A DNA stretch of 64,000 nucleotides, from positions 1 to 64,000 of the forward strand of contig CAZHMD010000004.1 in the NCBI GenBank assembly GCA_964533735.1, written 5' to 3'. Positions 15,241 to 24,401 of this stretch are shown in pieces. The stretch's first letter is position 1. Each line of letters opens with the position of its first letter. The notes beneath the pieces were generated by a model. The model did no database searches. It saw nothing but the letters and a program-made list of their open reading frames with translations, and had not been told where the DNA came from. The DNA comes from UBA6107 sp964533735 (GTDB lineage: Bacteria > Chloroflexota > Anaerolineae > Anaerolineales > Anaerolineaceae). The translations under genes were made by a program, and so were the position numbers.

Positions 15241-16312
15241 AATCTTTATCCCTGTTGTTCAAATCATTGGAAATGAGGCGGTCGATCTTGCCCATCGGGA
15301 AATCGACCAAATTGGGTACGGGTACCCAGCGGATCTCACTGGCATCCAGGGCTTGCGGCTCCTCCCCGGTGAGCGTGCAATAAAACGCGTGCAGGGTGAT
15401 GCGAAAATGGGTGTAGGCGTGGCGGTACTTGCCGAGTTCAGCTCCCACGGAGATGCTGGTACCCAATTCCTCGCTGATCTCACGCTCCAGGGATTGCGCC
15501 ATCGTCTCACCGGGCTCCACTTTGCCGCCGGGGAACTCCCACATGCCGCCCAGCAGACCTTTGGAAGGGCGGCGGGCAATCAACACCTTATCTCCTGTAA
15601 CCAGCACAGCGGCGCAAACCAGGTAGTGCGGGATGGGTTTCTTCTCCAGGAGAACAGGACGTTGGAATTGAACGCCCAGGAGGTTGGACCGACAGGTTGA
15701 AGCAAATGGACATGTCCTGCAGAGTGGAGCGCGCGGTGTACATAGTGTAGCCCCAAAGTCCATGATCCCCTGGTTGTAATCACTGGCTGAACCGGGTGGC
15801 AGCAGTTCACGCGCAATCCGCCAAAACTCAGTTTCACCTTCCGGAGTATTGGCGATGTACTCCAGGTTAAAGACACGCGCCAGCACGCGCTTGACATTTC
15901 CATCCACAACGGCCTCATCCTGACCATAGGCAATTGAGGCAATCGCTGCCGCGGTATATTGACCGATACCCGGAAGGGTGCGTAATTCCTGCATGCATTG
16001 GGGAATGCTGCCCTGGAATTTCTCGCACACAAGCTGAGCCGCCTTACGCAGGTTGCGGGCACGTGAGTAATAACCGAGCCCTTCCCAGGCGTTGAGGACA
16101 TCCTCTTCACTGGCTTGTGCCAGGCTTTCCACCGACGGGAAACGCTCCATCCAGCGGTGAAAGTACGGGATGACGGTATCGACGCGCGTTTGCTGCAGCA
16201 TGGCTTCGGAGATCCACACCGAGTATGGGTCAGGATTACTCCGCCAGGGCAACTGCCGGCTGTTTTCGGCGTACCACTTCAGCAGGGTACTGCTGAACTC
16301 TCTTTTATCCAT
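15239..16312 (-). CDS. mutY: A/G-specific adenine glycosylase MutY with NUDIX-like domain
   Basis: A 357-aa base-excision repair enzyme that removes adenine opposite 8-oxoguanine. It shows the catalytic Glu in SEAMLQQTRV (~36), a helix-hairpin-helix TLPGIGQYTAAAI (~112-124), the catalytic Asp137 in VVDGNV and a [4Fe-4S] loop with Cys191, 198, 201 and 207 (C-x6-C-x2-C-x5-C). The C-terminal third carries a NUDIX-fold domain with the box GGKVEPGETMAQSLEREISEELG partly intact; in MutY this domain recognises 8-oxoG. The gene is last of a three-gene minus-strand cluster (MBL protein, small protein, mutY) with 5- to 7-bp gaps. Confidence 0.95.
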   Translation of the reverse strand: MDKREFSSTLLKWYAENSRQLPWRSNPDPYSVWISEAMLQQTRVDTVIPYFHRWMERFPSVESLAQASEEDVLNAWEGLGYYSRARNLRKAAQLVCEKFQGSIPQCMQELRTLPGIGQYTAAAIASIAYGQDEAVVDGNVKRVLARVFNLEYIANTPEGETEFWRIARELLPPGSASDYNQGIMDFGATLCTPRAPLCRTCPFASTCRSNLLGVQFQRPVLLEKKPIPHYLVCAAVLVTGDKVLIARRPSKGLLGGMWEFPGGKVEPGETMAQSLEREISEELGTSISVGAELGKYRHAYTHFRITLHAFYCTLTGEEPQALDASEIRWVPVPNLVDFPMGKIDRLISNDLNNRDKD

Positions 16313-16319
16313 TGATGAA

Positions 16320-16634
16320 TTAGAACTGAAAATGACTGCGGGCAGGAACGATCTTTTGCGAATAGTTTTGGATGAAATCCATTAATTTGCTATGCAAAGT
16401 ATTCCATTCCGGTGAACTGAGAAGTTGACGGGCGCGATTGAGGTTGGGAAGTGTAGCACCAACCAGGATTTGAGGTGCAGCTCCGTAGACAGTCGCCCAG
16501 GCATCAGACAATTCCCAACCCAGCCGCTGCACACCTGGGATGAACTCGCGGATGACGAATTCGAAATACTCCTGCTCGTGTTCGGGCAGGATGTCCCAGG
16601 TCATGATCAACTTAACCGCTTGGTCTGATTCCAT
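16320..16634 (-). CDS. 104-aa protein, possible dimeric alpha/beta-barrel
   Basis: I do not recognise this family. The protein is soluble with a pattern of beta strand (KLIMTWDIL), helix (EHEQEYFEFVIREFIPGVQ), strand (ATVYGAAPQILVGATL) and helix (NRARQLLSSPEWNTLHSKLMDFIQN), which resembles small ABM-type or NIPSNAP-like dimeric ferredoxin folds. It is wedged between the MBL-fold gene (5-bp gap) and mutY (7-bp gap), so it is surely co-transcribed, but this alone does not assign it to DNA repair. Confidence 0.65.
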   Translation of the reverse strand: MESDQAVKLIMTWDILPEHEQEYFEFVIREFIPGVQRLGWELSDAWATVYGAAPQILVGATLPNLNRARQLLSSPEWNTLHSKLMDFIQNYSQKIVPARSHFQF

Positions 16635-16639
16635 TTTAG

Positions 16640-17308
16640 TTAACCACCGTTATTCCTCTGGTAATCCAGGACGATAACCTTGGTCTCATCGGGCAATGCA
16701 TTCACATTGGGAATTTTGATGGAGGGCAGTGTTTCGACTGTGCCCAGACCCATTTCCTTGAGGAATTTGGAAAGCGGCTCGAGTTTAACCTCAGATTCGC
16801 CGGTGGCGTTGGTGGCATAATGCATGGGAATTACAATGTTCGGTTCCAGCAGACTGATGACTTCGGTGGCTTTGATGGCAGTAAGGCTGCTACCGGCACC
16901 AACAGGCACAAGAGCTATGTGCACGGGTCCGAAATCTTCCACTTCGGTTTGGGTGGGAACGCGGTTCAGATCCCCCAAATGGAGCACGTTAATCCCGTTG
17001 AAATCGAACAGATAAAGTGTGTTGCGGAGTTCATCGATATCTTTTTTGGTGTGCCCGTTGGTCTGGATACCGGTAACGAAGACGCCACCGATCTCGAATT
17101 CACCCGGGCCATCGATCAAATGTGGATCACCCTTAACTGCAGAGATAAAATTATGGCCGGGTGTATTGTGGCTGACCGTAACGATGTCCCCTTTTAACTT
17201 GAGAGATTCGTAACCAACCTGCCGGTGGTCATAAGGGTCGGTCACAACTGTTGCAAGGCTGCGCTCGGTCAATCTGAAACAAGAATGCCCGTACCAGGTA
17301 ATTTCCAT
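16640..17308 (-). CDS. MBL-fold metallo-hydrolase-like protein with degenerate metal motif
   Basis: A 222-aa protein of the UlaG-like MBL-fold group (start MEITWYGHSCFRL, later LHLGDLNRV and VIPMHYATN). The usual HxHxDH metal motif is replaced by H-N-T-P-G-H (VSHNTPGHNF), so the normal di-metal site is altered and catalysis is uncertain. The ATG at 17308 has a textbook ribosome site (GGAGGCTTA) and a -10 TATAAT at 17335-17330. A longer frame running upstream to 17515 would overlap the previous gene and is rejected. First gene of the cluster with the 104-aa protein and mutY. Confidence 0.8.
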   Translation of the reverse strand: MEITWYGHSCFRLTERSLATVVTDPYDHRQVGYESLKLKGDIVTVSHNTPGHNFISAVKGDPHLIDGPGEFEIGGVFVTGIQTNGHTKKDIDELRNTLYLFDFNGINVLHLGDLNRVPTQTEVEDFGPVHIALVPVGAGSSLTAIKATEVISLLEPNIVIPMHYATNATGESEVKLEPLSKFLKEMGLGTVETLPSIKIPNVNALPDETKVIVLDYQRNNGG

Positions 17309-17429
17309 TAAGCCTCCATTTTCAGGCTTATTATACCTTATTGAACCCCGGGAGTTTTGTGGTCTCCAAGCTGATGAATGACAAAACCAGCCGGGATGAA
17401 AAACGACTGATTTTGATGATTGGATTTTC

Positions 17430-19142
17430 TTATGCGCGCAGGCGTTTTTGTTCCTGTGAGATGATGCGGCGCAGGATGGCCAACGAAGTGGCATAGGTTG
17501 AATCCATGCCCTCATACGAAAGGGCGCCAGCGCCGAGATTTTTACCCTTGCTCAACGGGGTGTCAGAAGCGTAATGCAGGATACCGATGTCAAATGGAAT
17601 GCCCTGTAAATTGACAATCTCGTTGTAGGGATGGCGCTTGGGGCGGGTCATTTCGTAGACAGCTGAAAGGTAAGGTCCTGACTCCATTTCAATGTCCGTG
17701 TACCCTTCGCGGTAAACCACATTCATCATTTGAGCGTTCTGCAGGAAGGTACCGAGGACAGAAAGCGCTTTTTGATTATCCAGAACCGTGCCGTAGACCA
17801 GGTAGGGCATCACATCCGCAGCCGTCAGAGCGTTCTGGAATAGATAGGTGTTTTGCGACTGTTCATCCTGGACAACGTTGGGGATCATCACGTCTCCGCG
17901 CCGTGCGTTGAGTGTGGCAGCCTTCCCCATGATGTATACCCCCAGGATATCCGCAATGTGTTCCGCGAGTTTAATGAGAATGTTGTAGGCGCACAACCCC
18001 AGCGGATAATCAATGTTGAGGATAATGGCATCACTATTCTTCAGAAATTCTCCACTTTCACCGGAGGGAAGCAGGCGGGGGTCAAATTTTGCAGGATCGA
18101 GCTGGTTGAGTTGGATGACATCTGCTTCGACATCAAAGGAGTGGATGGAAGGGATGCGCAGGATACCATGCGCGTTTTCAAAAACAGATTGCTCGGAATT
18201 GGAACTATTCCCCTGCGGAGTCTGCTGGTACTTTTTTAGCGCATAATACAGGAAATTCTCAAGTGAAGAGGCAGAGGCGGCATCCTGCAAAGCTTTCCAC
18301 TCTTCTTTGAGTCCGGGAGTTCTGCCGGACTCGATGAATTTTGCGATTTCTTCGCGTTTTGTGAGCGCGTATCCCGAGATCAGATTGGTAATGCTGTGCG
18401 TGTTGCTGGAAATAAAGTAGACGGGTTTCTCCAACAACTCGGGCCGCTTGTGTTCAATATTGTCCCACCATATACGCGTGGCACGCCAATATTCGCTCAA
18501 GGAACCATTCAGCAGACGCAGACCAAAATTACAGCGTCGTTTTTTGATTTGGGTGAGAAGAGTTGCGGTTTCTGTACCCCAGATGATCTTTAATCGGGTT
18601 AGGTCTTCCACGGAGATTCCCAGTAGACCAGCAATTAATGCCTGGTCCTGGTCACTCTCCGTATCCATTTTTTCCAAATGTTCACCGTTTGTTTTATTAA
18701 GGAGGGTGTGCAGTTTATTCCATTCGATCTGGTAGGCGGTTAATACCGGCACGACATCCTCTATGTCTGAGCGGCTGGCAATGAAGACTGCCAGGGTACC
18801 CTTGCCATCAAAGAATGTTGGGCGCCTTCTTGCTTTGGCGTAAACCTGCTGCCAGGTTTCCACGTCTGAGTATCCCTGGCGGGCAAATACTGATGGACTT
18901 TGCCCAAGAACGATGGAATTCACCTGGCTGATGCAGGGCGGCAATCGAAGAATGGAATAAATGAAGGCGGAAATATCAGGAACATTCTTCCTGGCATCGG
19001 TGTGCAGTGAGGAATTCATCCCTGCGTGCACTTCTTCCAATGTGCGAATTTGTACTTCTGTGGTTGAACGCAGCAGCGAATAGAGTGTGCGCAGATAAAG
19101 ATCAATTTCGTCAGATGCAGACTTGGGGACTGTTCTTTCCAT
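17430..19142 (-). CDS. DUF6909-like protein of unknown function
   Basis: A 570-aa soluble protein without membrane segments or signal peptide. The C-terminal GALSYEGMDSTYATSLAILRRI and the MIPNVV / GIPFDIGILHYASD stretches match what I recall of the DUF6909 family found in Chloroflexota; the assignment is from memory. The function is unknown. The ATG at 19142 follows AGAGGTGAAC. It is divergent from the large HD-GYP sensor, and an inverted repeat (19168-19202) lies between them. Confidence 0.55.
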   Translation of the reverse strand: MERTVPKSASDEIDLYLRTLYSLLRSTTEVQIRTLEEVHAGMNSSLHTDARKNVPDISAFIYSILRLPPCISQVNSIVLGQSPSVFARQGYSDVETWQQVYAKARRRPTFFDGKGTLAVFIASRSDIEDVVPVLTAYQIEWNKLHTLLNKTNGEHLEKMDTESDQDQALIAGLLGISVEDLTRLKIIWGTETATLLTQIKKRRCNFGLRLLNGSLSEYWRATRIWWDNIEHKRPELLEKPVYFISSNTHSITNLISGYALTKREEIAKFIESGRTPGLKEEWKALQDAASASSLENFLYYALKKYQQTPQGNSSNSEQSVFENAHGILRIPSIHSFDVEADVIQLNQLDPAKFDPRLLPSGESGEFLKNSDAIILNIDYPLGLCAYNILIKLAEHIADILGVYIMGKAATLNARRGDVMIPNVVQDEQSQNTYLFQNALTAADVMPYLVYGTVLDNQKALSVLGTFLQNAQMMNVVYREGYTDIEMESGPYLSAVYEMTRPKRHPYNEIVNLQGIPFDIGILHYASDTPLSKGKNLGAGALSYEGMDSTYATSLAILRRIISQEQKRLRA

Positions 19143-19167
19143 GTTCACCTCTGGTTGAATTGTAGCA

Positions 19168-19202
19168 TGTCATCCAGGCAAAAAGGATAATAGGGGATGA
19201 CA
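19168..19202. promoter_or_regulatory. inverted repeat between divergent genes, possible operator
   Basis: TGTCATCC (19168-19175) and GGATGACA (19195-19202) are perfect 8-bp arms separated by 19 bp, located 25 bp upstream of the DUF6909-like ATG. The remainder of the 188-bp intergenic stretch is AT-rich; no clear promoter for the HD-GYP gene is seen apart from an isolated TTGACA at 19278. Confidence 0.4.
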
Positions 19203-19330
19203 CACTTGAAAAATCTCAAAAAACCTCTAAAATAAAGCCATAAACTTTTATGCTTTCGTTCCAGAAGAACAAAGCAGTTGACATTTTTTGGTAACGCCCA
19301 GGGGAGATTTATTAGTATCACCGGGGCTCA

Positions 19331-22300
19331 GTGAAACCAAAGACCTTCAACAAAAACCAGAAAATATTCATCAGCCTCATCCTGGCAGCAGTACTGATCG
19401 TTGTATTGGTTGGTATTAGCTTAAAGCTACGCCTTTTCTCCTCAATTCAACCTACCCCAGCCGTTATAGCTCCCATTCAATCTACCCAATCTGACAGGCG
19501 CATTTTGCGTGTGGGCGGCGATGCTGACTATCCCCCATTTTCCTTCCTCGAAAATGGCGAGGCAAAAGGATTTGATAACGATCTGATGCGGGCTGTTGGT
19601 GCTGTAATGGGAGTCGAGGTTGAATTCCACCTTTCTTCCTGGGAGGAAGCAAAACAGAATCTGCTCTCTGGCGCCGTGGACGTGATTGGCGGGATGGCAT
19701 ATTCCGCTGAGCGGGAAGCACAATTTGAGTTCAGTACGCCGCATTCAGCACTTTATTTTGACCTTTTTGTCAGGCGTAACTCCCCGATAAAGAATCTGGA
19801 AGATATCCAGGGTAAACAGATTATCATCCAACGGGGCGGGGTGATGGAGGATTACCTCAAAGGAATCGGTTTTACGGGGGAAATCGTTACGGTGGAAAAC
19901 CCTCTCGAAGCGCTGCGCTTATTAGCAGCCGGAAGTTTCGATGGCGCTTTGTTAAACCAAATTCAGGGGTATTACTTCATCAAGGATAACCATTTTAGCA
20001 ATGTAAAATCCCTGGGGGAATTTATTGAAGAACGACAATATGGTTTTGCGGTGGAGGAATCCAACCAGCAGTTATTGCACGAGCTGAATCAAGCTCTCGC
20101 GATTGTGAATACCAATGGCGTTTTTGACCAGATTCACAGAAAATGGTTTCTTACCTATGAGCGGGAGAGTTTTCTCGACCAGGCGCGGTATTTTATATTT
20201 GGTGCTGTTGCCATATTAGCCTTTGCTGTAATGGCAGTGGCATGGGTATGGTCTCTTCGCAGAAGTGTGAGGCGAAGGACAAGTGAATTAAAGAACAGTG
20301 AAGAACGCTACCGCCTGCTCTTCACAAAATCTCCCGTCGGTCTTTTTTATTATGACACCACATTAAAAATTACCAATTCCAACGAAATCGTAAACCGCAT
20401 CATGGGTACCAGCAGGGTTGTGCTGGAGGGTTTTGACCTTAACCAATTACCTGATATCCGAATACTGCCTGCAATAAGGGCTGTACTTGATCATGAAGAA
20501 GGTTATTATGAAGGGCATTTCAATCCAATCGGAGAACTTGTAAGAGCTACCCTTTATATTACACTGCATACAACGCCGATATTTGATGAAAAGCATGACC
20601 TCAAAGGAGGTATTGCACTCATTGAAGATATCACCGAGCAGGTGAAAAGTGAACATAAGATCCAAAAACTGGAAGAACGATTTAAACAAGTGTTTTATAC
20701 CTCTCCAGATGCGATCAACTTAAACCGGCTAAGCGATGGAATGTACATGGATGCCAACCGGAGTTTTATGGAACTGACCGGATTTACACGGGAAGAGTTA
20801 GCTGGAAAAACTTCTGTGGAGTTGGATATTTGGGCAAATCCTGAAGACCGTGCCAGGTTGGTGGAAGAATTGGGGACAAAGGGAGAGGTAAAGAATTTTG
20901 AAGCTGAATTCCGCATGAAAGACGGTAAGGTATTAACCGGCCTCATGTCTGCCAGCGTTATCGAGGTTGATGATGTGCCTTCCATACTATCGATCACAAG
21001 AGATATTTCAGAGATTAAGAAATCCCAAAATGCGATACTCGAGAGCGAGCTCCGTTATCGTTCGATTTTTGAATCTGTTCCTGTATCCTTATGGGAACAG
21101 GACTTTCTTGCGGTTTATGATAAGTTGGAAAACCTGCGCTCGCAAGGAATTACTGATCTGCCGGGCTACCTGGAGAACCACCCGGAGTTTGTAGAACAAG
21201 CTGTAGAGACAGTAGTGGTATTGGATGTCAACGATGAGTCTATGGAGATTTACAAGGCAAAATCCAAGGCGGAACTTTTTTCAAACATCGGGGCTATGTT
21301 TACTGATGAATCATATAGATCTTTCAGGGACGAGCTGTTGGCTATATGGAACAAAAAGACGATCTACAATGGCGAAACAATCAACAAGACCCTGACAGGA
21401 GAACCTGTAAATGTTAATGTTCTTTACCGTATTCCGGATAACAGAGAAGATTTTGCCCATATCCTGGTGAGCATTAGCGATATTACTGCGCGAAAACAAG
21501 CTGAAGAACAAGTTAAACGGCAGGTACAAAACCTGGCTGCTCTGCATGCAGTAGATTTAGCTATCTCTGCCAGCATGGATCTGCCAGTGGTTTTACGGGT
21601 ATTGTTAAACCAGGTGCAGCAGCAACTTAAGGTTCATTCCGCCTCAGTCCTGTTACTTAACCCGGTTACCCAGAGGTTGAATTTTGCTGCAGGATCAGGG
21701 TTCAAGAGCAGGGCCGTAGAAAGAACAAACCTGAAATTGGGGGAAAGTTATGCTGGAAAAGCTGCGCTGGAAAGACGCATCGTATCGGCGAATGATCTTG
21801 GCACGCGCTTCTCACAGTTAAGGACCGATGGAATGGAGGAGGACGGATTCACAGATTACCTGGGCATCCCTTTGATCGCAAAGGGTGTGGTCAAAGGAGT
21901 TTTGGAGATCTTTAACCGCGGTCCCTTACCAGAAGATCCTCAATGGTTGAACCTTCTGGATTCGATGACGAGCCAGGCTGCCATTGCAATTGATAATGCA
22001 TCACTTCTTGAGGATGTAAAGACGGCCAATGAAAACCTGCGCCAGGCTTACGATGCCACGATCGAGGGATGGGCTCGGGCATTGGAGCTGCGCGACGGCG
22101 ATACTGAAGGGCACTCAAGCCGTGTGGCAGATAAGGCTGTTCAGTTGGCTCGCCTTATGGGTTTGAATGAATCAGAATTGGTTGATTTGCGGCGGGGCGC
22201 ACTCCTTCATGACATCGGAAAAATGGGGATTCCAGACATGATTCTATTAAAACCATCTCCACTGACAGACGAGGAGTGGGCAATCATGCGAACTCATCCA

Positions 22301-22627
22301 ACTCTCGGGAAAAACATGCTGGAATCGGTTGAATTTCTCAAAGGTTCATTGAACGTGGCTTACTGTCACCATGAGAAATGGGATGGAACCGGATATCCCC
22401 AGGGGTTAAAAGGCGAAGAAATCCCATTAATCGCAAGGGTATTCTCTGTGATCGATGGATGGGATGCGCTGCGGTCTGACCGCCCTTATCGGGTGGCGTC
22501 CTCGATTGAAGATGCCTGGAAATACATCGATGAGAATATTGGCAAGGCATACGATCCCAGGATAGTGGAATATTTCAAGATCATGATGAAAGATCAAGAT
22601 TCAAGGGATCAGGCTGATTTGGCGTAG
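19331..22627 (+). CDS. periplasmic-binding / PAS / GAF / HD-GYP sensor phosphodiesterase
   Basis: A 1098-aa membrane sensor. An N-terminal membrane segment (~13-33) is followed by an extracytoplasmic solute-binding domain of the SBP_bac_3 type (~52-275, LRVGGDADYPPFSF...), a second membrane helix (~287-309), three PAS-like domains (~325-445, ~447-565, ~570-725), a GAF domain (~735-900) and a C-terminal HD-GYP domain with HDIGK (~960) and HHEKWDGTGYP (~1013-1023). HD-GYP domains hydrolyse cyclic di-GMP, so the protein probably couples sensing of an amino-acid-like ligand to c-di-GMP turnover. GTG start with a weak ribosome site. Its end overlaps the converging EamA gene by 47 bp. Confidence 0.88.
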   Translation: MKPKTFNKNQKIFISLILAAVLIVVLVGISLKLRLFSSIQPTPAVIAPIQSTQSDRRILRVGGDADYPPFSFLENGEAKGFDNDLMRAVGAVMGVEVEFHLSSWEEAKQNLLSGAVDVIGGMAYSAEREAQFEFSTPHSALYFDLFVRRNSPIKNLEDIQGKQIIIQRGGVMEDYLKGIGFTGEIVTVENPLEALRLLAAGSFDGALLNQIQGYYFIKDNHFSNVKSLGEFIEERQYGFAVEESNQQLLHELNQALAIVNTNGVFDQIHRKWFLTYERESFLDQARYFIFGAVAILAFAVMAVAWVWSLRRSVRRRTSELKNSEERYRLLFTKSPVGLFYYDTTLKITNSNEIVNRIMGTSRVVLEGFDLNQLPDIRILPAIRAVLDHEEGYYEGHFNPIGELVRATLYITLHTTPIFDEKHDLKGGIALIEDITEQVKSEHKIQKLEERFKQVFYTSPDAINLNRLSDGMYMDANRSFMELTGFTREELAGKTSVELDIWANPEDRARLVEELGTKGEVKNFEAEFRMKDGKVLTGLMSASVIEVDDVPSILSITRDISEIKKSQNAILESELRYRSIFESVPVSLWEQDFLAVYDKLENLRSQGITDLPGYLENHPEFVEQAVETVVVLDVNDESMEIYKAKSKAELFSNIGAMFTDESYRSFRDELLAIWNKKTIYNGETINKTLTGEPVNVNVLYRIPDNREDFAHILVSISDITARKQAEEQVKRQVQNLAALHAVDLAISASMDLPVVLRVLLNQVQQQLKVHSASVLLLNPVTQRLNFAAGSGFKSRAVERTNLKLGESYAGKAALERRIVSANDLGTRFSQLRTDGMEEDGFTDYLGIPLIAKGVVKGVLEIFNRGPLPEDPQWLNLLDSMTSQAAIAIDNASLLEDVKTANENLRQAYDATIEGWARALELRDGDTEGHSSRVADKAVQLARLMGLNESELVDLRRGALLHDIGKMGIPDMILLKPSPLTDEEWAIMRTHPTLGKNMLESVEFLKGSLNVAYCHHEKWDGTGYPQGLKGEEIPLIARVFSVIDGWDALRSDRPYRVASSIEDAWKYIDENIGKAYDPRIVEYFKIMMKDQDSRDQADLA

Positions 22628-23522
22628 AGACAGTTACAGTATGCCGGGAACGGCTGACATTGACTAGGATGATCCCGCCGATAACAATCACACCTCCGAG
22701 CACCTGAAAAAGCGTAAGCCCCTCACCAGTAAGGGGGATGGCCATCAGCGACGTAAGCACAATTTGTGACACCATGGTTGGTGAAACTATTGAAGCTGGC
22801 AGATGACCCAGCGCGTAGGCGATACTGGTGACACCAATCGCCTGGCAGAAAATACCGATGGCGATAAATACCAAAAAAGTTTTCAAGGGATAGGCAAAAA
22901 ACGGTATTCCTAATGTGAGGTTCAGACCCAGCAGCAGGATTGCACTAACAATATATATTGACCAGGAAAACCGCAATAGGGACCCGGTCCTGCGTGCCAC
23001 CTGCGTAACCAGGAAGAAACCTGCGTAAAAGAAGCTGGAAAGGAAAGCCAGGATATCCCCAGTCCCGAGTTGCGGGTGGATGATCAGGTCAACACCGAGG
23101 ATGAGCCCGGCACCCGCAAGAGCAAGGATTAATCCCAACCAGAACCAGCGGTTGAGCGATTCACGCCAGAAAAGCAGCACAAAGATTGCCACCCACAATG
23201 GGGAGAGGTTGTTGAGCAAAGTTGCGTTGGCAATGCGGGTGAGACCAACCGCAGTGTTTAAAGAGGCGTGATCCAGTGCGACGAATAATCCCGCCAGTAT
23301 GAGCAAACCCCATCCTTTTTTTTGACCGGGAGTCGAAGTTTTTTTCTCTTTCAATGCCAGGGGAGTCAAAACCAATGCGGCAATTCCCAGGCGGAAAGCG
23401 GCAGTTATAGTTCCGGGAGCGTCTGCCCAGCGCACCAGGATGGCGGTCATGCTGAGCATAAGGATGCCTATCAGCAGCGCAAGATAGGGTGAGAACCGGG
23501 GTTTTACAGGTGATGTGAGCAA
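22581..23522 (-). CDS. EamA/DMT-family transporter
   Basis: A 313-aa protein with ten hydrophobic helices in two EamA repeats (GILMLSMTAILVRWADAPG..., later GDILAFLSSFFYAGFFLVTQ and GVTSIAYALGHLPASIVSP). Such proteins export metabolites or amino acids; the substrate is unknown. Translation from TTG at 23522 gives the complete first helix, but the ribosome site is weak, so the start is uncertain. The last 47 bp overlap the end of the HD-GYP sensor gene tail to tail. Confidence 0.85.
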   Translation of the reverse strand: MLTSPVKPRFSPYLALLIGILMLSMTAILVRWADAPGTITAAFRLGIAALVLTPLALKEKKTSTPGQKKGWGLLILAGLFVALDHASLNTAVGLTRIANATLLNNLSPLWVAIFVLLFWRESLNRWFWLGLILALAGAGLILGVDLIIHPQLGTGDILAFLSSFFYAGFFLVTQVARRTGSLLRFSWSIYIVSAILLLGLNLTLGIPFFAYPLKTFLVFIAIGIFCQAIGVTSIAYALGHLPASIVSPTMVSQIVLTSLMAIPLTGEGLTLFQVLGGVIVIGGIILVNVSRSRHTVTVSTPNQPDPLNLDLSS

Positions 23523-23570
23523 GAGATTATTTTATCACCACGGGAGATAAGGATGGAATTTTAAGGAGGG

Positions 23571-24221
23571 TTATTGAATCACGTGACCTTTTTCATGGAT
23601 TTTTGCTTTGTTTAGCAACCAGATATAGGCGAGATCAAAGAATAGGATCAATCCACCGGTTACCAGAACAAGACGGTTGGGTTCCATGAATGACTCTATT
23701 CCCAGGACACCCATGAAAATTGTGGGTGCGAGCGTGCCAATGCATTTACTGCCGGCTATTAATAACGTTTGACCTTCACTACCATTGCGCTGCGCAAGCA
23801 TGACGATGAATAAGATCGACATGAGAAGATTTTGCAAGAACGCTGAATACACTGCTCCCATGAGTAAACCAAATTCCCGGATGAAGGTATATTGCACAAT
23901 GAATGCTGTAAATAACCCAAAAAGGCTCCATGCGTAGAAACAGGATCGATGATATTGCTTCGGAAAATAGCGCTGTCCATATCGGAAAAATGTGTACAGC
24001 AACCCGAGATCAAACAGGAACCAGATTGCGTTGATGGCAATTTGGAGTGTGAGCCCGACTTCGCGAAATCCAAATACCGCGTGCAATAATTCCCAGGCGA
24101 TATTCAATGCCAGTGCCCAAAATGGCATGGCAAAGGTTTTGTCTTTTAAACCAATACGTATACTATCGATGTAAACAATTGTCCAGGCAAGTCCGCTGAC
24201 AATGATCAAGAAATTAGCCAT
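23571..24221 (-). CDS. predicted transmembrane terpene cyclase (Pyr4-like)
   Basis: A 216-aa protein with about seven membrane helices. Conserved acidic residues lie in NIAWELLH (Glu44) and LFFDLAYIW (Asp196), with N-terminal YIDSIRIG and C-terminal FLQNLLMSILFI. This pattern fits the small integral-membrane terpene cyclases of the Pyr4 family, which protonate epoxidised or plain isoprenoid chains using two acidic residues. No prenyltransferase or polyketide gene lies next to it, so the substrate is not apparent. Weak ribosome site. An alternative is an unrelated seven-helix membrane protein. Confidence 0.55.
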   Translation of the reverse strand: MANFLIIVSGLAWTIVYIDSIRIGLKDKTFAMPFWALALNIAWELLHAVFGFREVGLTLQIAINAIWFLFDLGLLYTFFRYGQRYFPKQYHRSCFYAWSLFGLFTAFIVQYTFIREFGLLMGAVYSAFLQNLLMSILFIVMLAQRNGSEGQTLLIAGSKCIGTLAPTIFMGVLGIESFMEPNRLVLVTGGLILFFDLAYIWLLNKAKIHEKGHVIQ

Positions 24222-24314
24222 ATCCAGTAACCATCCTTATCTTTCCAACAATTCATTTCATTTTACAACCGAATTTCATTTGGTTTTCAAGCACAGAGTT
24301 AATTACGGACATCT

Positions 24315-24343
24315 TTGATAAATGTTAATAACCTGTGAATAAT
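24315..24343 (+). promoter_or_regulatory. possible lipoprotein gene promoter
   Basis: TTGATA (24315-24320), 17 bp, AATAAT (24338-24343) preceded by TGTG. The predicted leader contains the inverted repeat TGAAAA-TTG-TTTTCA (24363-24377) before the strong ribosome site AAGGAGG. Confidence 0.45.
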
Positions 24344-24401
24344 TATGTAAAATGATTGAAGGTGAAAATTGTTTTCAATTATGCAATCAAGGAGGGATTT
24401 C

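Noticed and set aside
17309..17515. 69-residue extension of the MBL-fold protein
   Set aside because: It overlaps the end of the upstream gene and has no supporting motif; the ATG at 17308 has a strong ribosome site.
19278..19283. TTGACA as a -35 for the HD-GYP gene
   Set aside because: No -10-like hexamer at a workable distance downstream.
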